A stretch of 64,000 nt of DNA, taken from positions 7,550,531 through 7,614,530 of the forward strand of contig CM026563.1 in NCBI GenBank assembly GCA_015143295.1, written 5' to 3'. The DNA comes from Tetracentron sinense (Eukaryota; Streptophyta; Magnoliopsida; Trochodendrales; Trochodendraceae). Positions 1 through 11,439 of this stretch are shown piece by piece. The translations under genes were made by a program, and so were the position numbers. Position 1 is the stretch's first letter; the number at the start of each line of letters is the position of its first letter. The notes under the pieces were generated by a model. It had not been told where the DNA came from. It did not search any database and saw only the letters and a list, made by a program, of their open reading frames with translations.

Positions 1-50
1 CTCGGGGTCCTCTTCCAAACAGATCACTCAATTGCTAAGAAACACGTGAC

Positions 51-81
<31 letters not shown>
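51..81. repeat. (AAT)n microsatellite
   Basis: About ten uninterrupted AAT units. The surrounding bases from 1 to about 619 are AT-rich and I see no gene or clear transposon in them. Confidence 0.9.
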
Positions 82-84
<3 letters not shown>

Positions 85-619
85 TATTTTATTGTTTGTC
101 ATTTTCTCTTTCCCAATGTGTTAAAATTTGATTGGAGAGGTCAGCTTGGAAGTGGACCTTTGTAAATATATTAGAATGCTTATTGGAAATTTTTTTTATT
201 TTAAATATTAAAGATATTAATATTAATTGGATCAAATATGGATATGACACATTTTTTTATCGGATCCGATCCAATCCGAATTTGACCAATTTACAGCCCT
301 GTTGGGCCCATCACAATCAATGAATACCACCTTTTTTTTGGGGTTAAGAAATACTCCATTCTCAAATCACCTATTTGAGTCCTAAATTGGTTTCCTTTAT
401 ATAATTAGGAGATCACAAATACAACGTCATTGCAATTCAATACCATTTGGCTATAGTTTACTAAAATGCCTTATCCAACCAAAAATAAAAACAATAAATA
501 AAGCTTTGTAATAATCAGCTTCATCCAAGATCACAAGTGGATGAGAGTAGGGATTGTAAGAGTATGCACAACATTCCCTCTACTTACAAGTGATAACAAA
601 TTCGCACGAATTCGAAATA

Positions 620-791
620 GGGAAAGTGATTAAAAACTCTTGAGTATATACCATGAGAGTTGGGCTGTCCAATTTAAAATTTATCCAAGTCAAACATATA
701 GTAGGGTCTACAATTAACTGCATATCAGCCTTCACGCACTCGTTTGATTTTAAATTGGACGGTTCAACTCTTAGTAGAGAGTTTTTTTAGG
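620..791. mobile_element. MITE-like inverted repeat (GGGAAAGTGATT family)
   Basis: The left arm starts GGGAAAGTGATTAAAAACTC and continues into a segment ending TTGGACAG-like sequence. The right arm carries the reverse complement (AATTTAAAATTGGAC region, ACTCTCTACTAAGAGTT). The left terminus matches the terminus of the element at 41440-41597, so both belong to one family. Its right end is degraded and I cannot fix a target duplication. Confidence 0.55.
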
Positions 792-1183
792 CAACGGATT
801 ACCTCTGTTGCATAAAAGAGGCCCAACCTCGGGTCCATTCATTGTGCGTCACATAGGGATAAAAAGGGAGAGAGATATCAATGGAGAGAAGTCAAAAAAC
901 AGGGGGAAAATTAAATTAACCCCAAATGCCGCACAATGGATGGACGCCGGAGGCTGAGCCTCGGGCGTGCACCAGAGGTCCAGAGGTAATCCAATGCCTT
1001 TTTTTATTACATGAATTTCTGACGTAACTGCAATCTGGCATCTCATTGTTCCCGTGGACCCCCACCACCTTCATCCCAACGTTTTTTTTCCCAATATTTC
1101 CATTTTTGATTAATGAGATTTTTCTCTCTTTCCGTAACTTCTCTTTACTTTGGAAAAGAGCGAGTCGAGTTAGCACTCCCCAC

Positions 1184-1320
1184 TTTGGGGGAGGTACGGG
1201 TTCCATTCCCAAGAGGGTGAAAGTTTGTATATACTATCCACTCACCCACTAATTGAATAGATACTAACACTTGACCGGCATTGCGGCCTAAACGATATCT
1301 TGAACCAAAAAAGAAAAAAA
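1184..1320 (+). mobile_element. SINE (5'-truncated) with 15-bp target duplication
   Basis: The 15-mer GTTAGCACTCCCCAC occurs at 1169-1183 and again at 1321-1335. Between them lie 137 bp that end in an A-rich tail (AAAAAAGAAAAAAA) directly before the second copy. Near its start is GGGTTCCATTCCC, which resembles a tRNA-type B box (consensus GGTTCGANTCC). Long perfect target duplications plus an A tail are the signature of target-primed retroposition. No A box is visible, so this copy is probably 5'-truncated. Confidence 0.75.
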
Positions 1321-1343
1321 GTTAGCACTCCCCACATATAGTA

Positions 1344-1621
1344 TCTTTACTATTGTAATGCGAGATGCATGCGTACGCTGATTTTTTCCAAATTCCCAAA
1401 CTATTTTTATATAAAACAAAATTTTGATTTAATGTTTTACTTTAATTCTCAAACTAACCCTTGCTTATCTATTTATTTAGAATCGAAGCTAATCATGATT
1501 GATTGAATTCGGGAAGAGTTCAATTGCACCCATAGGTTCACACGTGTCTCTTTTAACTCTTATTAACTGTGGTTAATTCCTTCCCCTCGCTCTCACGTGC
1601 ATCGCACGGGCCATCGTCTAG
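1344..1621 (+). mobile_element. Non-autonomous Helitron, 278 bp
   Basis: It begins TCTTTACTATTGTAATG, preceded by A. It ends CTAG followed by T, with a short hairpin (CGTGC-ATC-GCACG) about ten bases before the end. These are the Helitron rules: 5'-TC, 3' hairpin plus CTRR, insertion between A and T, no target duplication. It is a reverse-orientation relative of 45597-45876. The region around 1505-1580 contains the outer half of the Mutator-like MITE family described at 25118, apparently captured. No coding capacity. Confidence 0.8.
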
Positions 1622-3100
1622 TGGAATATAAAAGAAATTCCCTGCGGCTAATCTATACGGTATGTTCGATTCGATTGAATACAATGACAGAATATCATTG
1701 CTCAATGCTCCTCTTGATCCATGAACCATGAAGTAGATGGTCCATATAAGGGGCCCACTGACCCGGATTGTCTTGGTATATTCTGCTTTAATGGAACCCT
1801 TTGAAACGGTTATCTGACACGTGTTGATCGGATAACTAACTGACTGGTGGTGTTCTTGGCTAACCGCTTTTCGTGCGACGAGTGGCGGATAAACGTAATG
1901 GTCCGGAGTTTCGTGGCGTCGTGGTCGGACCCGCTTTTCGACACCTTCAGTAATTCCCGGTCCCACTCTCTCCTCCATCCACTCTCTCACGGTCACACCG
2001 CAACTAAATATTCTTTGCCTTATCCCCCGAATCTAACGCCGTCAAATCTCGTGGCTCTCGGCTCTCCCATTCCATGACATCATCCGTTAAACCAACGCCG
2101 TCATTGTTACCAGAACCCATTTCATTCTCCGTCAATAAAAGAAAAGGAATATTTATTAAAATTATTATTTTTTGACCGAAAGGGCCAGTCAAGTCAAGTT
2201 GGGTTGAAGCTCTTTTCCGATGTAAAGACAATTAACCTCAATCCTACGTGGCATGCGATTCGAACGTACGATTACTAACCAAGTACCTTTAAATTTCAGA
2301 AATTACATATATAACCTTCTATGTTACTTAAAAGCCATTGAGATTTGAAACGAATGACTCTCAGCCTTCGGATAAGACGGGAAAACTGAACACTTTACCT
2401 AAATCTGCCGCCACGTGCTTACAAGCGTTTAATTCTTGGCTTTTACGTACAAAATTTCTCTAATCTTCTTACGTAATTACATGTAGTACGACTCAGGATT
2501 GTCTTTAGTTTCTTTTTTTGGTATTCGACGTCCTTTAGTTAAGAAATTTTATATTTTTTTCTTAATTTTTTTTGTTTTTATAAATTAAAATTAGATTCTT
2601 TAACCCTAAAGTTAATAAATCTTAATTACAATTTAAGGGAATTCATAGAGACACATGGCAAGTTGCCAACCAAAAGTAAATCCTAAATTCATGTAGTATT
2701 TTAAAATTTCCTCAAGTTTCATATATTCATGCTAATTTTTAAATAAAATATTTTATTCTTATGGTACAAATATTAAATGTACAAACTAACCTTGACAAGA
2801 AATAATATATTTTATGTATAATCGATACTATTAGGTATAGAAGCGAGATTGATTTATGTAATATTTAAATTAATCAATTTTTATTTTCTATCATAAGCCC
2901 TTCTTCCCCTACACTAAATTTTTGTCCTCTCCCTCTTGATCTAATGGTGGGGCATGGCCTCTCTTAGGGTCTTGGGATCCATTCCCCGTGATGAGTAGCA
3001 AGAGCTTCAATCTTCAATACTAACTACTAACCTTTGATACTAACAGTAGGTAAATGACACAACATTAAAAAAAAGAAAAAAAAAGAGCAAGTTATAAGAA
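1622..3100. other. Intergenic, no gene recognised
   Basis: The first half (to about 2250) is less AT-rich and open on both strands for up to 147 codons (1553-1996, minus), but that reading begins inside the Helitron and has no recognisable domain. The rest is AT-rich with A- and T-runs. I see no transposon ends. Confidence 0.5.
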
Positions 3101-3117
3101 AAGATATTAAATATGAA

Positions 3118-3211
3118 AGAAACTCTAACTCAATTGGTCAAGAGACATGCTACCAAGTTATTGACTTAACTTCTTATGATCTTAAATAAATACTGTTTGA
3201 TATATAAAAAA
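3118..3211 (+). mobile_element. tRNA-derived SINE with 17-bp target duplication
   Basis: AAGATATTAAATATGAA is present at 3101-3117 and again at 3212-3228. The roughly 94 bp between starts with an A-box-like motif (TAACTCAATTGGTCAAGAG, compare TRGCNNAGYNGG) and ends in an A run. A second, interrupted copy is visible downstream: its 5' part at about 4489-4545 and its 3' part at about 4795-4860, with some 250 bp between. Confidence 0.75.
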
Positions 3212-3234
3212 AAGATATTAAATATGAACATGAG

Positions 3235-3725
3235 CTCTGGTTTAAAAGACAGTCGGAGCAACCCAAAAATATGCCTTGGTAGGGGTATTTTGAAAATTAT
3301 AAGAAAAAGTTTTAGCTGATAAAAATACCCATCCTTTGTGTTTAATTTCCAAACTACCCCTGCTGTAAGGTATATTTTTGGTTACTCCAATTGTCACTTC
3401 AACCGGAGCTCCTATTCATAGTTATTTATAAAATATATATATATATAAAAGAATACCTCATTATCAGGGTAATTAGGAGACTCCGGCTATGTCTTGAACA
3501 AGTTCTCCTATTCGTGTTTAAACTCAAAATCTAAAAGGATTTTACCATATCCAAACCTGAAACTATCGCAAAAATGACTAAATATCCTTCTTTCAGAAAC
3601 CCATATTTTTTGCAATCGTGCAAATCATACTAAGAAGTTTCATAAAAGAGACTTCCACATGACGATCATTTAATTAATTCAGAAGAGAGTGGATCATGAG
3701 AAGGGAAGAAAGGTTCGTTTGGTAG
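3235..3725. repeat. Direct segmental repeat, copy 1
   Basis: This block (GGTAGGGGTATTTTG, then AAACTACCCCT, CTCCGGCTATG, GATTTTACCATAT, GAGAGTGGATCATG in order) is repeated in the same order and orientation at 4862-5345. A partial third copy of its right half is at about 3825-4050. The copies are clearly diverged, so the duplication is not recent. It is non-coding. Confidence 0.75.
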
Positions 3726-3824
3726 ATCTTATTTATTTCGGACATATTTAGCTAAAATAGATTTGTGCTGAATTGAAATCGTTTGACAACGCATAGTAAT
3801 AGACAAATATTTTTTGTACACATG

Positions 3825-4050
3825 CTCTTGTTCATGTTTAAACTCAAGTTCAAAACAAATTTTACCATATCCAAGCTCGAAACTATCACAAAAATAACCA
3901 AATTAACTCGTTTAGGAAACCCACATTTTTTTTTTGCAGATCATATCAAGCAATATCATAAAAAAGGCTTCCAGGTCGAGAACATTTAATCAATTCCAAA
4001 GAGAGTGGATCATGCGAAAGGAAGAAAGGCTCGTTTGGTAGCTCTTGTTT
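3825..4050. repeat. Direct segmental repeat, partial copy
   Basis: It repeats only the right half of the 3235-3725 block, from the TTTAAACTCAA / TTTTACCATATCCAA motif to GAGAGTGGATCATG and GGCTCGTTTGGTAG. Confidence 0.7.
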
Positions 4051-4861
4051 ATTTCAGATAGATCTAACCAAAATATATCAATGGTAAAGTAAAACAGTTT
4101 AGCAACGTACAATAGTAGAATTTTTTTTTTGTTGTAGTAAAACCGTGCTTGATAACATCATCTTAATTTATCTTATTGTAGGGACAACTGTTGTAATTTC
4201 TTTATAGAAGATTTTTATTAAGTAGCCAATTCAAACATAAATACATGTAGGTTATTACATTCTAAATGTTTTCATCACATCCCAAATATTATGTAATTTT
4301 TAAATTAATTAATTTTTACTCTCTTCATTTCTTAACCCCCGCTAATTTTTTGTCATTTCATTTAGCGTATCCGATACATGAAACCTAAAACCCGAGAATT
4401 CGAGAAATGAAAAAAAATGTAATTTCAAATAATAATATTAATTAATTCATTTCTATTTTATGTTGAATAAAATTTAAATAATTTATATTTGAAAGAAACT
4501 CTAGTTCATCTGGTCAAGAGATACACTCCCAAAAACATACCTAATGACATGGGTAAGAAATTACTCATAATTTCATCGGTAGAAATGATTTTTTTTAATC
4601 TTTGTAATTTATTTATATATTTTTACTATAAAATATCAAGCAACCTTGACTTTGTTAGTATTTTTCACTAGTTAATGGGGCAAAAATGGATGACATATTA
4701 ACCACCACATAACAATTCATAGAAATGGATGACATATTAACTACCACACAACAATTCATACAAATGGATCACAGACTACTTACATGAGCGTTAGCCATTA
4801 ACTAGCACAAGCTTACTAACTTAAATATTTAATCTTAAGTAAATAATGTATGATAAAAAAA

Positions 4862-5345
4862 AGTGATTTACAAAGGAGCAACCAAAAATGAAAAATATGT
4901 ATTGGTAGGGGTATTTTGGAAATTATTGAACAATATTTTAGTGATAAAAATTCTTTTTAATTTTTTTTTCAAACTACCCCTAATGATTGCTCGGGTGTCT
5001 CTTCAATCTTAGCTCTTGTTAATAGTTAATCTAAAAAAAATAAAAATAAAATACCCTTATAATCAAGGTATTTTGGGAGCTCCGGCTATGCCTTGAACAG
5101 GTGCTCTTGATAATTTTTTTTTGTTTTGGAGGGCTCTTGATAACTCAAATACAAAACGGATTTTACCATGTCCAGACTCCAGACCCGAAACTAAAGCAAA
5201 AATGACCAACTTCCCTCGTTTTAGAAACCCGCGTTTTTTGCTATTGTGCAGATCAGATCAAACCAAGCAGTATCGTCTAAGAAGCTTCCACGTGGCAACC
5301 AATTAATCAATTCGGAAGGGAGTGGATGATCCGTAGAGAAGAACC
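4862..5345. repeat. Direct segmental repeat, copy 2, in the promoter-proximal region of the telomere-binding gene
   Basis: It is homologous to 3235-3725. It ends about 100-150 bp before the probable transcribed region of the downstream gene, so that gene's proximal promoter contains one copy and its distal promoter another. Confidence 0.7.
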
Positions 5346-5399
5346 GGTCTTTGGTTGTTTTTGATGACCTGCTTAGCCGGGATATCTATGAGGTTTTAC

Positions 5400-7250
5400 C
5401 GGCTGGTCCAGTTAAAAAGGTCAAAGTATAAGAACTGGGGGTTTAAGCGAAGGTGGGTGGTTTTCAGAGGGTTTTTGGCGATCAGAGAGGAGAGAGAAAA
5501 AAAAGGTAGCGTCCGAAACAACGTTTCCTCATAGAAAGAGAGAGAGAGAGAGAGAATTTAAAGCGTGCGTGAAGCGAGAGATCTCTTCAAACTTTCCAGC
5601 AATCTTTGATCTTTAAACTCGCCGGAATTCTGACGTAATTGTCGTAATTTCATCAATTCCCGGCGAAAATTTGACATCTGCAAGAAAATCTTGATATATC
5701 CGACGGCAAATCAGTCTTGAACAGGTGAGACGATTGAATTTTATCTTGTTTTTGGGTCTTTAATGGAAAATTTGGAAAATTTTCTCGTTTAGATGAGGCT
5801 TTTCTTTTTCTTGTTTTCTTGATTTGATTTTTTTTTTGAAGGATTTGAAAATTCTTTCTAGATTTGTTTTTCTCGTGTGGAATTCGGTTTCTGATTGATT
5901 AGATCTGGTTCGATCGGGAATCTATCTTTTTCAAGGAATGGTGTTCTAAAAATTTGATTCCTTTTCCATTGAAATTCGAGGATATGATTGTGATCAAATT
6001 GGATTTTGTGAAACTTCGTTTAATTATCTGAATTCGTGCCGATTGATCTCCGTTGAGGGTTTAAGGATCTGAAATTCGTTTTGATGTAAATTTACTCTAT
6101 AAAGATGTGAGTATATTTTCCATTGCCGTTTTAAATTTTTTTTTCCATAACTCCTACCAACTTTTGTGGTTGTTTTTCTCATTTTAATTTTTCTAATCGA
6201 AGAAATAAAATCTTATGTTCCTATTTGGAGTTCGCAGAAATCGTAGAGAAGAGATATCTGATATTTAATTTAGCATGAATTGTCCATTGACGAGCTAAAG
6301 AAAGAGTTTCACAGAACCCTTCAGATGTAAGAGTTTTCATATGTTTCTCCTCGGTTGTTTAACAATTTTCTCTTTTTGATCTTATGTTTTTATTTAAATC
6401 CTTCCCTTAATGTTGAGATAAGATTTAAATGTTTCCATCCTCTTGAATAATTTACATAATTTGATCAAATTTCTTGTTCTTCCGATTTTTCTGTTTAAAT
6501 CCTTGCTTGTATTGCCAATTCTTGATGTTTATCTCCGGTGCTGTGGATCTGTGGGGTAGATCACAAAAATTAAGTTTATGTCCTATAAATATTTGTTTTT
6601 TTTTTTAAAAGAAAATTGGCCAACTGATTTTCCCAAATCTGTTTCTAACAAAATTATTTAGTGGTTTTGGAAGGCATCTTTATTTATGATTCTTCCTGCA
6701 GAGTTTTTACTTTCATTTTGTTTTCCTGCTTCTTAAGAACAGAATGTACCAACTGATCTTCTGTTTCATATGGGTGGTTGGGCTCCTGTGAACATGGAGG
6801 ACTTCTGTTCATTCTTGCAGAATTCTACCATTCTGAATTGCTTCTATGCTTCTCTTCAGTTGATTAGTATTAACATTTTTTTTTTCGGAATAAAGATGTT
6901 TCCTTATAGAGAAAAGGCTTATTTTGCCAATCTCTGTTTTCGATCGTTAACTCCCCACCAACTACCTTCCAACTATTCTTAGGTAGTTGCATAATTTATG
7001 TCATTTTTCTGGTGTGATTAAGTGAGATCAATATGGACAATAAGTAATTGCTTGGAAACCATGGAACCTCATCATTATTCATGTTTATCTACTGACAGGG
7101 TCTCATTCTTGGGATCTGCAAGCTCAAGCGATCGGTGGAGTGTGCATCAGTACATGGGCCCTTTTTGGATTTATAGAAAGTGAAATGAATCCAAGGATGC
7201 TGGTTCTTTGTGTTTAATGAGTTCAGTATGAGACTATGAGTATCTGAGAC
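5400..7250 (+). promoter_or_regulatory. Promoter and intron-containing 5' leader of the telomere-binding gene
   Basis: A GA-repeat tract (about 5537-5558) lies in the probable first leader exon. A good donor (CAG then GTGAGA) follows at 5725, and a pyrimidine-rich acceptor (CTACTGACAG) lies at about 7099, so an intron of about 1.4 kb in the 5' UTR is likely. I could not identify a confident TATA box. The exact start of transcription cannot be read from the sequence. Confidence 0.55.
7154..7247 (+). promoter_or_regulatory. Cluster of five short upstream ORFs before the main start
   Basis: Five ATGs precede the main ATG within about 100 nt, each with its own stop: 7154-7183 (9 codons plus stop), 7185-7217 (10 plus stop), 7217-7231, 7228-7239 and 7236-7247. 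Several overlap each other. All end before 7251. In plants such clusters usually lower translation of the main frame. They matter only if the leader exon includes 7100-7250, which the acceptor at 7099 suggests. Confidence 0.6.
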
Positions 7251-10200
7251 ATGGTGTTGCAGAAGAGGTTAGATTACGGATTCAATGGTTACCAGGTACC
7301 TGCCATGCCCCGAGCTTCCAGATCAGCTCGTGTAAGTGTGTGATACGGTTGCTGGGTTTCCAGTTGATCCTATTTATGTCTTTGCACTGAAATACTGTTC
7401 TAAATTTCTAATTTTTTGTTACTGGTTCTAGGGGAGGCGCTCACTTGGGGTCAAAGTTGAGGACAAACAGATGAGTGCATTTGAATTACTGGCTACTGTA
7501 GCTGGCAATTTATTACAGGAGCGGGAAAGTTCTGCTCCTAGTAATGCATCAGTTGGGAATGATCAATCTATTACCGTTAAAGATACTGTTAAACAAGAAC
7601 AGCATGATGAAGAGAAACCATTGAAAGTAGAACCTTGTGATCAAGGTAGCTGTGACGAGAGTGTCTTTGTCTCTGAGATTCACTCACAAGTGCACAATCA
7701 AAACTATACTTCGAAGAAATTCTTATATTCTCAGAGTGATGCCACCTTGGGACTCTATTCTATTATAACTACCTCTGATCAATCAGAGAAGGTTGGTTGT
7801 GATGAGAAATTGGTAAGAAGGTTGGGCAGACACAAGAACACATTTGGAAATCTTCATAGCAAAGTAAAGGGAGGCTCCCCTGGATATGGGGAATCTTGCA
7901 AAGACAAAGTGGAGGATGAAATTGAGAAACAGCTAGAAGCTGAGCCGCAAAAGATCGGAAGTGTGATGAATGAAAATGTGGCTGATACGTGTTGTTTAGA
8001 GGATCCAAAGGAACTGAACAGGAAACCTCCTGCACTGATCAGCTCAGACAGTAGTGTGGAGGTGCCTTTGAACAGAGACCACATTCCTTGTGGTTCTTTT
8101 CGGGGGTGTCAGGATGATATGAAGGTAGTAAGTAGAGATGATGACGAAAATTCTTCTGGGTGCACTCAACCTAGCACCATAATGAAAGAATTTAGGAAAC
8201 AGCCCCGAATTGGAGACCGAAGAATAAGGAAATTGTTGGCGTCCAAATATTGGAAGGTAGCTCCAAAATTGAAGGATGACGAACTTTCTAACACTGGTAA
8301 GAGTTATGGTTGCATTGTAGTGTGTCCCGCACTCTTTTTGAGTTTTGTATTTATATCAATTATACTTTTACTGAATTAAATGATCAGTGCATTTGATTGT
8401 ATGTTCTGATTGATGATTCTAGATGGAGAAATGAAGCCTGTTTACCGCAATAGGAAAACCTGTTTCACTCGCCAAAGGTCTCAGAGGAATTTTTCTTTTA
8501 AGAGGAGGAAGCTTTACCAAAGCTCAGTGTCAACATCTGACGGAGGGATTAGTAGTGAAGGCATTTCTACTTCACCTGAGAAGGGGATTAATGGAGATGG
8601 TACTGCTTCAGATGCAACAATGCATGGAGGTCTACCTCCTTACATATTTTTGTTTACTTTTCAATTAATTTTTAGGGTTTTGGCTTTATGGCTATCTTTA
8701 GATTTTGCTAAATAATCCTAGCCCTTCCTTGCAGCAACTGGGACATCATCTTCAGTTGCAGGTCAACAAGCATCCTTCCAATCCATGGATTCTCACGGTA
8801 GGCGCGTCTTTACGTAGGAATGTGTGTACTCCTTTTTCTTGATTAGGTTTGACATCTGAGAGGTTCTTATACACACTTTCATTTATCCAGTGAAGCTTAG
8901 CATCAAGTCCTTCAGGGTACCAGAACTCTTTATTGATATTTCTGAAACTGCAACGGTTGGTTCACTGAAGGTATGTAGTCTTTCCATCCTTTATGTTCTG
9001 GTTAAAATATAATGGAGATACATTTTCCATACGCTCCAGTAGACATGTAAAAACCTTGTGCCTTAGACTAGAAGAAAAAGATAAAGATAGATTTATCGTA
9101 TATTTGACTTAAACATTTTGGTAAAAAAGAACTCCAAACTAAATATTGGTTAAACCCTGGTTGTTACTGAAAAATGTTCTCTAGGTTACTGTTTATGATT
9201 TGCATCCTGGAAAAGTGTTCATATAATGGGTGCTGAATTGAATATTTGCCTTTGTAATTGAGGCTAAGGCTATTGGGCGGAATACATATTATCTGTATCC
9301 CTGTATATGTTTTCCACACCTCATGCATTTTCACATAATTTTGGCAGCACAAATTCTAAGAATCTCTTTTAATTGTACATAACCCTAAAAGGGCACTGAT
9401 TAGACAATCTCAATACCTTAACGTACTATTTTTACCTCAATCTTTCACCTAGCTCTCTTTATTTCTTTTGTGTTTATTTTCATTAACACTGCCCTATGAA
9501 TCTTTTCTCCAGTCGCATAGTTTACCGCATGGTAATAGATTTCATCCTGGTGATACGTTGTTTTGCAGAGGGCAGTTATGGAGGCAGTGACCGCTATACT
9601 TGGAGGTGAATTACATATTGGTGTACTTATTCAGGGGAAGAAGGTTAGAGATGACAACAAAACTTTACTGCAGACTGGAATTTCTCAAGATGACAGGATG
9701 GACACTTTGGGTTTTATGCTGGAACCCAACCCCGCACAAGATCCACCCCCTCTATGTCCTGAAAATTCTTCCTTCCTGCTTCATTGTGATACACCTCTGC
9801 CACTAACCAGGTAATGCAAATGTACTTAAACCTCTAATAGTTGCCAGTTTTAGAATAGAACCCCCTTTTAGAGGTGCTTGTGACTTTATTCTGTATAATT
9901 TTGAGGCACCTCTTGTCAGCTATTCAATTGTAGGGGGTTTGGGTCAATTGACCTATGGTTTGATTTTTGAGATTCTTACAAAGTAGGCTATGGTTTAGAC
10001 AATGAAAGATGAAATGATCATCTCTCGAAGAGTGAAAATTTAATGCATAGTAATTTTTTTAAGTAACTATGTTATTTATCCTGCAGCATAAAGATGTGTC
10101 AGTTGCTGCTGAACTAATATGATATTGCTATACTACCAGGTACTCAGTCAGTCCTACTTTAGATCCAGTGACTTCTGATGCCTCCCCAGATCCTCCAGTG

Positions 10201-11439
10201 ACCAATTTGGGCAACTGTGTCCAAGGTCATCATGATTCGGTTTTCTTTCCTACTGACATTTCAACAGTGAATTCCACGCCGGATTCCAGAGCGCTGGTTG
10301 CCATTCCAGCAATGAGTGTGGAGGCACTGGCTGTGGTTCCCTTGCACCGAAAATCTAGGCGATCAGAACTTGTACAGCGCCGAATCAGGAGGCCCTTTTC
10401 TGTATCAGAAGTAGAAGCATTGGTTCAAGCAGTTGAGAAGCTTGGAACTGGAAGGTGTGTTTGATGATTACTGCCACCCTCGACTGATCATAATGCCCTC
10501 CCCCCCTCCTCTTTCCCGCTCTTCCCTCCTTTCGGGTTCAGTAAAAGAGGACTTCTAAGATGCTGCATGTAGAGTTCTAATAGTATTCTTATTCTACAGG
10601 TGGCGTGATGTTAAACTGCGTTCTTTTGACAATGCGAAGCATCGAACGTATGTTGATTTGAAGGTAAAAGCTGAAATTGGTTTCTATCTTCTTTTTACAC
10701 TACAGCCACAGTTATTTTACTTTTCCAGACCATTTTTTTTTATTTGCATTAGAAATACTAGATAAATGAGGTAATCTTGGCCAAGTCCACTGTCCTTTCA
10801 ATTGGATTCAATTCTGTTACTTTGACGAGGCTATATTTGTCAATCCATGACCGTTGCTTGTGATTTCTCTTCATTTTCTTAAAAATAATGGTTGTGATAC
10901 TTTTGCCTGTAGTCTAGGCAGTTTGATCGTTTCAGGCAATGGTAGCTTGTAGTTTTGGTAAATCTCAGAGAGTCTTAGCTTATCTATAAGCTCCTCAGTC
11001 CCAAGGGAATCTCCGGTAATTTTAGTCGTACACAACTTAAAAAATATATTTTTCTCTGGGGGTGACTGATTTAGTCTTTTTCAAATAACAAAACACCCAC
11101 ATGTTTCTCCCCTTCTCTCAGTGCTATTGAATATTTCATTAGAGTTAATACATACTTTATTTTAATTGCCGGGATCAGAAAGCAAAAGAGACCCATTGGT
11201 TGTTTTTACATATATAATATCGGTGAGCAAGCTTATCATTGTTCTCACATGTGTGTTTGGGGAATGCGCAGGATAAATGGAAAACTTTGGTGCACACGGC
11301 AAAAATCTCCCCACAACAGAGGAGGGGAGAGCCTGTTCCCCAGGAGCTCTTAGACAGGGTCCTATCCGCCCACGCTTACTGGTCTCAACAAGCTAAGCAA
11401 CATGTCAAGCAGCAGTCTGAGTCTTGCCTTCTCCTCTGA
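7251..11439 (+). CDS. Telomere repeat-binding protein (ubiquitin-like domain plus C-terminal Myb), 694 aa
   Basis: A nuclear protein that binds double-stranded plant telomeric repeats through a C-terminal Myb/telobox domain. I read nine coding exons with GT-AG borders and consistent phase: 7251-7331, 7432-8296, 8423-8629, 8735-8797, 8891-8970, 9569-9810, 10140-10454, 10600-10663, 11272-11439. The N-terminus MVLQKRLDYGFNGYQVP is the family signature and decides the start; AFELLATVAGNLL follows. Residues 28-315 are acidic and low in known domains. A basic stretch (KRRK) follows at about 330-350. A ubiquitin-like fold lies at about 406-490. The Myb domain is at about 595-655 with the telobox motif VDLKDKW split by the last intron, followed by the extra C-terminal helix region (SPQQRRGEPVPQELLDRVL) that plant members need for DNA binding. 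Length and order match the TRP/TBP1 family. No break is seen. Which paralogue it is cannot be said. Confidence 0.93.

Noticed and set aside
1553-1996. 147-codon minus-strand frame
   Set aside because: It begins or ends inside the Helitron, has no domain and no exon signals.
9563-9814. Separate small gene
   Set aside because: It is exon 6 of the telomere-binding protein gene, with matching phase to its neighbours.
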